NCBI GenBank assembly: GCA_021805445.1 | Contig: JAJZFH010000047.1 | Location: forward strand, 1 to 64,000 | Reading direction: 5' to 3' | Source: Pseudomonadota bacterium | Lineage (GTDB): Bacteria; Pseudomonadota; Gammaproteobacteria; Burkholderiales; Ferrovaceae | Length of the DNA stretch: 64,000 nt | Shown: positions 57,167 to 64,000 of the stretch, piece after piece | Position numbering within the stretch: position 1 is the stretch's first letter | Layout of the letters: each line of letters starts with the position of its first letter | Position numbers and translations under genes: made by a program | The notes under the pieces: generated by a model | Databases searched by the model: none | The model's input: the letters and a program-made list of their open reading frames with translations, nothing else | Told to the model about the DNA's origin: nothing

Positions 57167-57577
57167 ATGCGAAAAAATGGCAACCACCGCAGAATCTCCT
57201 GGATCGCCCTGCTGATGCTGATCTTCAGTCAGTTCATGCTGGTGGCCCATGCCTGCCCACAGGAGGTCATGGTCCAGCCCCCAGCACCGATGTCCGTGTC
57301 ATCCATGCCTCCGGACTGTGCGCAAATGAGCCAGATGAGTCAGCCTCGCAAGGATATGTCTCCCCTGCTCTGCCTTGACCACTGCAAACAATCATCCCTT
57401 TCCCACCAGACATCGGTTCCCGACTCATCCTGTGCAGTGTCCCAGATTTTTCTGGGAGTAGTGCACACGGACATGCAGAGGGTTCCACAACGAACGTCCT
57501 ATCTTCATCGTTCTCTTCGTTTTCTGATCATCTCACCCCCCCCTCTCCGCATTCAGCATCAAGTCTTCCGTATCTAG
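57167..57577 (+). CDS. Cys-rich secreted protein of copper clusters
   Basis: A 136-residue exported protein at the head of the cus cluster. The signal peptide MRKNGNHRRISWIALLMLIF... ends near AHA at residue 29. The mature part has Cys in ACPQ, PDCAQ, LCLDHCK and SSCAV, and several Met-rich spots (MSQMSQ, PPAPMSV). Similar small proteins with a CxxHC-like motif precede copper RND genes in betaproteobacteria, as far as I remember. It may bind Cu(I) in the periplasm. No enzyme motif is present. It starts 131 bases from the divergent lipoprotein gene. Confidence 0.6.
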   Translation: MRKNGNHRRISWIALLMLIFSQFMLVAHACPQEVMVQPPAPMSVSSMPPDCAQMSQMSQPRKDMSPLLCLDHCKQSSLSHQTSVPDSSCAVSQIFLGVVHTDMQRVPQRTSYLHRSLRFLIISPPPLRIQHQVFRI

Positions 57578-57598
57578 TTTTTTCTCCTGATGACGAGC

Positions 57599-57622
57599 AG
57601 TTTCGTGGAGCGCCACGAAACT
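57599..57622 (+). promoter_or_regulatory. Intercistronic hairpin before cusC
   Basis: AGTTTCGTGG and CCACGAAACT form a perfect 10-bp stem around the 4-base loop AGCG, between the Cys-rich gene and cusC. No T run follows, so it is not a simple terminator. It may be a processing or stability element that sets cusC levels relative to the upstream gene. Confidence 0.5.
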
Positions 57623-57653
57623 GGTGCTTGCATTATTCTGGAGGAATTCACCC

Positions 57654-58904
57654 TTGTTCAAGTCAAAACATTTTCTGTTGAGGTATTTTGTATCCTCATC
57701 GTTCCTTCTTGCCTGGAGCGCATCCTGTCACGCCCTGAGTTATCAAGAGGCCATCGATCAGGCGGAAATCCACGCCTCGGAACTCAAAGCCCGTCAAAAT
57801 TCGTTGACGGCCGCACAACAACGACAGATCTCAGCCGGGGAGTTACCTGACCCGAAACTGGTCACGGGAATAAATAACATGCCTGTGCAAGGCGAGCAGG
57901 CCTGGAGTACAGGCCAGAATTTCCTGACCATGGAGGTGATCGGTGTGCGGCAGGAAATGACCAACGGAGGAAAGCGGGAGGCGGCCCGTCACATGGCTCA
58001 GGCCAATGTAAGCCGTGCTGACCTGGAGTTGGAAGTGGCACGCTTGACGATCCGGCGCCAAACGCTTTTAGCCTGGCTAAAGGTCTATTACGCGGAGCAA
58101 CGGTATAAGGTGCTGGACCAATTGGAAGCAGAAAATCGTCTCCAATCATTGGCTTCGACTGCACAATTGGCAGCCGCCCAGGGCACCGCCGAGGAAAGCC
58201 TGCAAGCCCGAAGCGAAGCGGCTACCCTGGCTGACCGCAAGGATGAACTGGTACGCGACATTACCACTGCCCGCATCGAGTTGTCCCGATGGATCGGAGC
58301 AGCGGCCGACCAACCCTTGACGGGCGGTCCTCCTGCCAAGTTGGAGCCTACGGAGCATTTGCACCATACGCTGGACAAACATCCGGATATTGCCGTATTT
58401 GAGGCTCAGAAGGCTTCAGCCCAGGCGGCTGTGGACTTGGCGGAAGCCGCCAAACGACCGGATTGGGGCGTGGAAGTGGACTATGAGCACCTGGGTCCCC
58501 CCTTTGGTGACATGGTAAACGTTCAGTTCACCATCGATTTGCCCCTATTTGCTCGAACCCGACAAAACCCCCAGATCGCGGCCCAGCGACAGGAACTGGA
58601 ACAGGTCGCCGAGGAAAGGGAAACCATGTTGCGCCAACATACCATGGACCTGGAAACCCAACTGGCCGAGCAAACTTCTCTGTCGCGTCAGATTGAGCGC
58701 GTCGATCAGGAATGGCTCCCTCTTTCTCAGGAAAAGTTTCGCTTGGCAATGGCTGCCTATCGTTCCGGCAAAGGTTCGTTGACAGCCGTACTCGAATCCC
58801 GCCGTTCGATACTGGACATCAAAATGAAACGAGTTGATCTGGAAGAGCGGCGGAGCGACGCGGAAACTGTCTTACGCTATCTGTCCGAAGAGGTGCAACC
58901 ATGA
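57654..58904 (+). CDS. cusC: Outer membrane efflux channel (CusC/CzcC, TolC family)
   Basis: Outer-membrane channel of a heavy-metal RND pump. The start is a TTG placed nine bases after GGAGG; a GTG at 57624 has no such site. The signal peptide ends near SCHA (residue 27). The 416-residue protein has the OEP repeats, with LSYQEAIDQAEIHASELKAR near the start and long helices such as RQELEQVAEERETMLRQHTMDLETQLAEQ, in parts. No lipobox Cys is obvious at the signal end. Its stop overlaps cusB. Confidence 0.88.
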   Translation: MFKSKHFLLRYFVSSSFLLAWSASCHALSYQEAIDQAEIHASELKARQNSLTAAQQRQISAGELPDPKLVTGINNMPVQGEQAWSTGQNFLTMEVIGVRQEMTNGGKREAARHMAQANVSRADLELEVARLTIRRQTLLAWLKVYYAEQRYKVLDQLEAENRLQSLASTAQLAAAQGTAEESLQARSEAATLADRKDELVRDITTARIELSRWIGAAADQPLTGGPPAKLEPTEHLHHTLDKHPDIAVFEAQKASAQAAVDLAEAAKRPDWGVEVDYEHLGPPFGDMVNVQFTIDLPLFARTRQNPQIAAQRQELEQVAEERETMLRQHTMDLETQLAEQTSLSRQIERVDQEWLPLSQEKFRLAMAAYRSGKGSLTAVLESRRSILDIKMKRVDLEERRSDAETVLRYLSEEVQP

Positions 58905-60157
58905 ATCGAAAAAGCGTATGGGCACTCATCGCAGCCATCGCGGGATTGATGACGATTGGCGGTCTCGCAGGGTACAGACTGGGACAGCGTACTTCCAACC
59001 GCCCACCGATGGAAATTCCTTCAGCCCAAACCCTGCCCAGCCAAACGGGACAGCGAATCGTGTACTGGTATGACCCCATGAAACCAGACCAGCACTTTGA
59101 CAAGCCGGGCAAGTCGCCCTTCATGGACATGGACCTCGTCCCCATGGTAGTCACTGAGGATCCAAAGGAAATCGATAAAGGCGTGAGGATCGATCCCCGT
59201 CTACTTCAAAATACGGGGGTTAGACTGGCCTTGGTAGAGCGAGGTCCTCTGGACCTTACGGTTGAAGCAGAAGGCACGCTGACTTTTGATGAACGCCAGG
59301 TAACGATCATACAAGCTCGTTCTGCGGGGTTGGTGGAACGAGTCTATGCCCTTGCGCCCAACGATGTAATTGACGCAGGTGCGCCCTTGGCAGATTTGCG
59401 TATTCCCGAATGGTATGGCGCACAGATGGAGTTCATTGCCCTGCGAAAGGCCAATGAACCTGATTTGGCCGCTGCGGCACGAAACCGTTTGAAGCAATTG
59501 GGGATGACTGAAGAGCAGGTTACCCACCTGGATCACAGCGATGCGCCCCAGGCTGTGGTGACGGTAACGGCCCCACAGGGAGGCGTCTTGAGCGAGTTGG
59601 GGGTACGCGCAGGAATGACGGTCACTCCCGGTCAAACACTGGCGCGCATCAATGGTCTGGGCACGATCTGGATGGATACAGAAGTCCCGGAAGCACTGGG
59701 GCAGGGAATCGCAGTGGGGCAATCGGTATCAGCAACCTTCACGGGACTACCGGGACAGACCTTCACTGGAAGAATCATAACCGTGCTGCCTGTTTTGAAT
59801 GTGGATACCCGAACACTACGGTTGCGGATCGAATGGACCAATCCGGGGAGGCTATTACGCCCCGGGATGTACGCCAAAGTTCGGATTGAACGGCATACCC
59901 AAAGCCACGTCCTCATGGTACCTGCAGAAGCAGTCATCGTCACGGGGGAACGCTATGTGGTCATCACGATGGGGCAGGAAGGACATTTTTTGCCTGTGGA
60001 AGTGGTGCCGGGACGGGAAGGCAAGGGTAAAACCGAAATCCTCTCCGGATTGCAGGAGGGTCAAAAAATAGTGACTTCCGGACAATTCCTGATCGATTCA
60101 GAAGCCAGCCTCAAGGGCGTATTGACGCGCATGGAAAAAACGGGGGCGCCACAATGA
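58901..60157 (+). CDS. cusB: Periplasmic adaptor of Cu/Ag efflux (CusB)
   Basis: Membrane-fusion protein linking the inner-membrane pump to the outer channel. The 418-residue protein has an N-terminal membrane helix or signal anchor (about 7-25), then the heavy-metal-binding segment [27 protein letters not shown] (about 52-80, in parts), typical of Cu/Ag systems. The lipoyl/barrel-sandwich and beta-barrel domains follow ([38 protein letters not shown]). The Met residues fit Cu(I) relay. Four-base overlaps at both ends show tight coupling. Confidence 0.93.
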   Translation: MNRKSVWALIAAIAGLMTIGGLAGYRLGQRTSNRPPMEIPSAQTLPSQTGQRIVYWYDPMKPDQHFDKPGKSPFMDMDLVPMVVTEDPKEIDKGVRIDPRLLQNTGVRLALVERGPLDLTVEAEGTLTFDERQVTIIQARSAGLVERVYALAPNDVIDAGAPLADLRIPEWYGAQMEFIALRKANEPDLAAAARNRLKQLGMTEEQVTHLDHSDAPQAVVTVTAPQGGVLSELGVRAGMTVTPGQTLARINGLGTIWMDTEVPEALGQGIAVGQSVSATFTGLPGQTFTGRIITVLPVLNVDTRTLRLRIEWTNPGRLLRPGMYAKVRIERHTQSHVLMVPAEAVIVTGERYVVITMGQEGHFLPVEVVPGREGKGKTEILSGLQEGQKIVTSGQFLIDSEASLKGVLTRMEKTGAPQ

Positions 60158-63100
60158 TCGCCCGGCTCATCCGCTGGTCGATCAGCCATCGCTTTTTGGT
60201 TTTGCTGGCTACTTTGCTGCTCCTGTTGGGAGGACTATGGGCAGTCCGCACCAATCCTGTGGACGCCTTGCCGGATCTCTCCGATGTTCAGGTGATCATC
60301 CGTACCTCATTTCCGGGGCAAGCCCCCCAGATTGTTGAGGATCAAGTCACCTATCCCCTGACCACCACCATGCTGTCCGTTCCTGGAGCAAAAACCGTAC
60401 GGGGTTATTCTTTCTTCGGCGATTCTTTTGTCTATGTCCTGTTTGAGGACGGGACGGATCTTTACTGGGCCCGTTCCAGGGTTCTCGAATATCTCAACCA
60501 GATTCAAAATCGCTTGCCAGTCACGGCCAAATCCTCCATGGGTCCCGATGCGACAGGAATCGGTTGGATTTATGAATATGCGTTGGTGGATCACAGCGGT
60601 CAGCACGATCTGGGAGACCTGCGCGCCCTACAGGACTGGTTTCTCAAGTATGAACTCAAAAGTTTGCCGAATGTGGCCGAAGTGGCCTCCATCGGCGGCA
60701 TGGTACGCGAGTACCAAGTGGTACCAGACCCGGCCAAACTTGCGGCCTACCACGTCACAGGGGATCAGATTGTGGCAGCCCTGCGTGGCGGCAATCAGGA
60801 AGCCGGAGGGGGCGTGGTGGAGCAGGGTGAGGCGGAGTACATGGTGCGCGCCACAGGTTATCTCAAAACGCTGGAAGATTTCAGGACGATCCCCTTGACG
60901 ACCCATGACGGTTTTTCTGTGCGTTTGGGAGATGTAGCGCGGGTTCAAACAGGTCCACAAATGCGCCGGGGGATAGCCGAACTCGATGGGCAGGGGGAAG
61001 TCGCGGGCGGGGTGGTAATTTTACGATCAGGGAAAAATGCGCGAGACACCCTCACCGCCGTGAAAGAGAAATTGATCTCTCTGCAAAAAAGTCTGCCCTC
61101 TGGGGTGGAGATCGTCCCCACTTATGACCGCAGTCAGTTAATCGACCGTGCCATAGCCAACCTGGAACATAAACTGATCGAGGAATTTATCGTAGTGGCG
61201 CTGGTCTGCGGATTATTTCTGCGCCATTTCCGATCCGCTCTGGTCGCCATCATCTCTTTACCCTTGGGGGTGTTGGTGGCTTTTGTCATGATGCGCTACC
61301 AAGGCATCAACGGCAATATCCTGTCTTTGGGAGGAATCGCCATTGCGGTAGGAGCCATGGTGGACGCCGCCGTGGTCATGATCGAAAATGCCCATAAAAA
61401 AATCGAACATTGGCAGCACCATCACCCAGGATTACTTCTGGAAGGTGCCGCCCACTGGGCGGTAGTGACAGAAGCAGCCGTAGAGGTCGGGCCCGCACTG
61501 TTTTTCAGTTTGCTCATCATCACCCTGTCGTTCGTGCCCGTGTTCACACTGGAAGCACAGGAAGGACGCCTCTTTGCTCCGCTGGCCTTTACAAAAAGTT
61601 ATGCCATGGCAGGGGCAGCGGGGCTGGCGGTGACTTTGATCCCCATCCTGATGGGGTACTGGATTCGTGGCAGGATCCCTGAGGAACGAGCCAACCCCCT
61701 GAATCGCTGGTTGATTGCGCTGTACCGACCTCTGCTGAATAGAGCCTTGCAGCATCCCAAAGCGACTTTGGCCACCGCACTGGTGGTGCTGCTGACGAGC
61801 ATATGGCCCATCTCCCAACTGGGTGGGGAATTTCTCCCTCCCCTTGACGAGGGAGACCTGCTCTATATGCCCTCTGCGCTGCCTGGCTTATCTGCTGCCA
61901 AGGCTGCCGAGTTGCTTCAACAAACCGACCGCCTTATCAAGACCGTGCCCGAGGTGAAGCGTGTCTTTGGCAAGGCAGGACGAGCCGATACGGCGACAGA
62001 TCCCGCTCCCTTGGAAATGTTTGAAACCACGGTCCAGTTCAAGCCCCGCGACCAGTGGCGTCCAGGCATGACTCCAGAGAAGTTGGTGGCGGAACTTGAT
62101 CGCACGGTTCGTATTCCCGGACTGTCCAATTTCTGGGTTCCACCCATTCGCAACCGCATCGACATGTTGGCCACAGGAATCAAGAGCCCCATCGGAGTGA
62201 AGGTTTCAGGACCGGATCTGGCCACGGTGGAATCCGTCGCCATGGCTGTGGAAAAGGTGGCGCAGTCAATCCCGGGCGTGACCTCCGCCTTTGCCGAGCG
62301 TCTGACCGGAGGGCGATACCTTACGGTGAATATCGATCGTGTGGCAGCAGCGCGTTATGGTCTCAACATCGATACCATTCAAGCCGCAGTGACCACTTTG
62401 GTCGGTGGTGACGCCATCGGAGAAACTGTCGAGGGAACGGCACGTTTTCCTATCAATGTGCGTTATCCCCGTGCGGATCGGGATTCATTGCATGCTCTGC
62501 GCCAATTGCCCCTGTTCACGCCCAGCGGGCAGTGGATCACCCTGGGAACGGTGGCCCAGGTAAACTACAGCCAGGGCCCCCCCATGCTGAAAAGTGAAAA
62601 TGCGCGTCTGGCGAGTTGGGTTTATGTGGATGTGCGGGGACGAGATCTGGCTTCGGTGGTGGGAAACTTACGCCGAGCGGTGACGCGTGAGATCCCCCTG
62701 CCTGCCGGAGTGAGCATGACTTACTCCGGTCAGTTCGAGTACATGGAACGCGCCAATGCACGACTGAAGATTGTGGTCCCGATCACCTTGCTGATCATTT
62801 TTGTATTGCTCACCCTGATATTCGAGCGGTTGGACGAGGCGGCGCTGATCCTGCTGACATTGCCCTTTGCCTTGGCTGGAGGAATTTGGCTGCTCTATGG
62901 ATTACATTACAACTTCTCCGTAGCCACGGGAGTGGGGTTCATTGCGTTGGCTGGAGTCTCCGCCGAATTTGGCGTAGTGATGCTGATCTACCTGCGCCAA
63001 GCACTGGATGCTCGCTTGAGCGGGGGCCAAACGCTCACCCGCGCATTGCTTCTGGAAGCGATTCGCGAAGGGGCCGTCTTGCGGGTCCGCCCCAAAGCCA

Positions 63101-63339
63101 TGACCGTAACTGTAATTCTGGCTGGTCTCATGCCTCTTTTGTGGGGACAGGGCACAGGATCCGAGATCATGAGTCGAATCGCCGCGCCCATGCTGGGCGG
63201 AATGGTGACGGCGCCACTACTGTCCATGTTTATCATTCCGGTGGGCTATTTATTACTGCGCCAACCCCGCAGATTCGGCAGGCACTGGCATTTCTTCAAC
63301 CGCAACACCTCCACTACTGAAAGGAACAGATCACCATGA
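60154..63339 (+). CDS. cusA: Cu(I)/Ag(I) RND efflux pump (CusA)
   Basis: Proton-driven inner-membrane pump of the heavy-metal RND group. The 1061-residue protein has twelve predicted membrane helices in two halves. The start [23 protein letters not shown] is typical. The TM4 motif [19 protein letters not shown], with the proton-relay Asp, is of the CusA kind and not the CzcA kind. Periplasmic blocks such as [18 protein letters not shown] and [18 protein letters not shown] are conserved. With CusB and CusC it forms a tripartite exporter. The stop overlaps the cusF ATG. Confidence 0.93.
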   Translation: MIARLIRWSISHRFLVLLATLLLLLGGLWAVRTNPVDALPDLSDVQVIIRTSFPGQAPQIVEDQVTYPLTTTMLSVPGAKTVRGYSFFGDSFVYVLFEDGTDLYWARSRVLEYLNQIQNRLPVTAKSSMGPDATGIGWIYEYALVDHSGQHDLGDLRALQDWFLKYELKSLPNVAEVASIGGMVREYQVVPDPAKLAAYHVTGDQIVAALRGGNQEAGGGVVEQGEAEYMVRATGYLKTLEDFRTIPLTTHDGFSVRLGDVARVQTGPQMRRGIAELDGQGEVAGGVVILRSGKNARDTLTAVKEKLISLQKSLPSGVEIVPTYDRSQLIDRAIANLEHKLIEEFIVVALVCGLFLRHFRSALVAIISLPLGVLVAFVMMRYQGINGNILSLGGIAIAVGAMVDAAVVMIENAHKKIEHWQHHHPGLLLEGAAHWAVVTEAAVEVGPALFFSLLIITLSFVPVFTLEAQEGRLFAPLAFTKSYAMAGAAGLAVTLIPILMGYWIRGRIPEERANPLNRWLIALYRPLLNRALQHPKATLATALVVLLTSIWPISQLGGEFLPPLDEGDLLYMPSALPGLSAAKAAELLQQTDRLIKTVPEVKRVFGKAGRADTATDPAPLEMFETTVQFKPRDQWRPGMTPEKLVAELDRTVRIPGLSNFWVPPIRNRIDMLATGIKSPIGVKVSGPDLATVESVAMAVEKVAQSIPGVTSAFAERLTGGRYLTVNIDRVAAARYGLNIDTIQAAVTTLVGGDAIGETVEGTARFPINVRYPRADRDSLHALRQLPLFTPSGQWITLGTVAQVNYSQGPPMLKSENARLASWVYVDVRGRDLASVVGNLRRAVTREIPLPAGVSMTYSGQFEYMERANARLKIVVPITLLIIFVLLTLIFERLDEAALILLTLPFALAGGIWLLYGLHYNFSVATGVGFIALAGVSAEFGVVMLIYLRQALDARLSGGQTLTRALLLEAIREGAVLRVRPKAMTVTVILAGLMPLLWGQGTGSEIMSRIAAPMLGGMVTAPLLSMFIIPVGYLLLRQPRRFGRHWHFFNRNTSTTERNRSP

Positions 63340-63704
63340 ATACGCTTCGCATCACGACAATGGCTCTGGCTTTGCTCTCTGCCACTGATTTGGCTTTGGC
63401 TGACGGTATGAACAGCATGAACATGAAAGACCTGTCGATGTCGGGCCAGAGGACTGACAAAATGACAGGAAAGGTTCACCATGCAACTGGGATTGTAAAA
63501 AAAATGGATGCATCTGCCGGTCAGGTAACAATTTCGCACGGCCCGATCAACAGCATTCCATGGCCTCCCATGACCATGACATTTGCCGTGAAGGACAAAC
63601 AGATGCTCCGTCAGGTAACCACCGGGGAAAAAATTGATTTCGACCTTGTACAGTCGGGTAAAGACCAATACACCGTGACCAAAATCAGTCCGGCCCATGA
63701 CTGA
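63336..63704 (+). CDS. cusF: Periplasmic Cu/Ag chaperone CusF
   Basis: A 122-residue periplasmic metallochaperone that hands Cu(I)/Ag(I) to CusBA. A signal peptide ends near LALA (about residue 22). The mature N-part is Met-rich. The CusF site is complete: His68 in SHGPI, Trp76 and the pair Met79/Met81 in WPPMTMTF. That set is diagnostic of CusF. Here it is a separate gene at the end of the operon; in some relatives it is fused to CusB. It overlaps cusA by four bases. Confidence 0.94.
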   Translation: MNTLRITTMALALLSATDLALADGMNSMNMKDLSMSGQRTDKMTGKVHHATGIVKKMDASAGQVTISHGPINSIPWPPMTMTFAVKDKQMLRQVTTGEKIDFDLVQSGKDQYTVTKISPAHD

Positions 63705-63810
63705 TGAAATATATCAACGCTGGGTCGTTACATCAGATACTCAACCACTTTGAGCCGTTTGATTTACTCGCCACTACTTGAATTGTATAAAATTTTTATG
63801 AGTATGGAAA

Positions 63811-63845
63811 ACGGGTCAGCAGAAAAACTGCTGACCCGTTTGTTT
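63811..63845. terminator. Bidirectional terminator between cusF and tRNA-Asp
   Basis: ACGGGTCAGCAG and CTGCTGACCCGT form a perfect 12-bp stem with an AAAAA loop. A TTGTTTT tail follows on the plus strand, ending the cus operon. On the minus strand, TTTT follows after one base, so it can also end the tRNA transcript that comes from the right. Confidence 0.82.
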
Positions 63846-63848
63846 TGC

Positions 63849-63925
63849 TGGCGGAGTGGACGGGACTCGAACCCGCGACCCCCGGCGTGACAGGCCGGTA
63901 TTCTAACCAACTGAACTACCACTCC
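63849..63925 (-). tRNA. tRNA-Asp (anticodon GTC)
   Basis: A complete tRNA of 77 bases with encoded CCA. The acceptor stem pairs GGAGTGG with CCACTCC, the discriminator base is G, as in tRNA-Asp, the anticodon loop is CTGTCAC, and the T-loop TTCGAGT is standard. It lies 30 bases downstream of the tRNA-Val gene, so the two are probably one transcript. A diverged copy of its 3' part is found upstream of ppiD. Confidence 0.97.
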
Positions 63926-63955
63926 TTGACTTTTGACTGACGAATGACCCGGTTC

Positions 63956-64000
63956 TGGTGGGTGCTGAGGGGCTCGAACCCCCGACATTCGCCTTGTAAG
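63956..64000 (-). tRNA. tRNA-Val (anticodon TAC), cut by window end
   Basis: The 3' 45 bases of a tRNA with encoded CCA. The anticodon loop CTTACAA, the variable region, and the T-arm GGGGGTTCGAGCCCC are visible. The acceptor strand CAGCACCC matches proteobacterial tRNA-Val as I recall it. The 5' half lies outside the window. It precedes tRNA-Asp on the same strand. Confidence 0.9.

Larger units (their letters stand above)
55215..63925. mobile_element. Putative old genomic island inserted at tRNA-Asp
   Basis: The region is bounded by a degenerate tRNA-Asp 3' part beside ppiD and by the intact tRNA-Asp in the same orientation. It carries accessory genes: three envelope proteins and copper/silver efflux. 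In many betaproteobacteria tRNA-Val and tRNA-Asp lie directly upstream of ppiD, so the gap looks like an insertion. No integrase or transposase is visible. If it was an integrative island it has lost its mobility gene, and the divergence of the repeats points to an old event. Confidence 0.55.

Noticed and set aside
63764-63988. A 74-codon frame over the tRNA genes, with VVQLVRIPACHAGGRGFESRPL
   Set aside because: This is the well-known false protein obtained by translating tRNA genes.
1-64000. CRISPR arrays, rRNA genes or transposases
   Set aside because: No regularly spaced repeats, no rRNA sequence and no transposase or integrase motif were seen on either strand.

Overview
The window looks like a moderately GC-rich chromosome segment from a proteobacterium, most likely a betaproteobacterium of the Nitrosomonadales type. 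This rests on remembered gene order, not on any search. The supporting blocks are cysI-DUF934-cysH-cysD-cysN, hda next to purM, pcnB-folK-panC, an RnfB-like ferredoxin with nth and DUF1841, dnaQ-rnhA-methyltransferase-gloB-mltD, and tRNA-Val/tRNA-Asp near ppiD. The species cannot be named.

Layout. (1) Positions 165-7669 are accessory: a complete four-gene Wadjet anti-plasmid system (jetABCD), a Phd/ParE-type toxin-antitoxin pair whose promoter starts in the end of jetD, and a 33-codon remnant of an ACR3 arsenite pump. (2) From 7.8 to 11 kb lie a DUF1178 protein, a triple-PAS GGDEF-EAL c-di-GMP enzyme and a small EexN-like lipoprotein. (3) From 11.1 to 21.9 kb a long minus-strand run holds purM-purN-rsmB-mscS, a fatty acid desaturase and the assimilatory sulfate genes. 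(4) From 22 to 27 kb a plus-strand core block holds an AI-2E family permease, hda, a HAD phosphatase, pcnB, folK and panC. (5) From 27 to 37 kb the minus strand carries phosphoketolase, acetate kinase, atpG, atpC and alaS, preceded by clpS-clpA. The F1 genes lack atpA and atpD here. (6) From 37 to 55 kb lie cspA, an acyl-CoA ligase, bpt, pyrD, ferredoxin, nth, DUF1841, dnaQ, rnhA, a methyltransferase, gloB, mltD, a YejABEF-like peptide importer, fabI and ppiD. (7) From 55.2 to 63.9 kb there is a probable old island. It holds three envelope genes of LPP20/FlgT type and a copper/silver efflux cluster (cusCBAF plus a Cys-rich secreted protein). It ends at an intact tRNA-Asp gene, followed by a tRNA-Val gene cut by the window edge.

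The least expected signal is upstream of ppiD. A 68-nt stretch matches the intact tRNA-Asp without gaps (47 of 68 identical by hand count). A good sigma70-like promoter precedes it and a terminator hairpin follows, immediately before ppiD. I read this as the displaced tRNA 3' part left when the cus island entered tRNA-Asp. It may now be a ppiD leader or a small RNA.

How the genes work together: Wadjet and the TA pair deal with foreign or lost plasmids. The cys genes reduce sulfate to sulfide. Phosphoketolase plus acetate kinase make ATP from sugar phosphates. ClpS/ClpA and Bpt form most of the N-degron route. The cus cluster exports Cu(I)/Ag(I) across both membranes.
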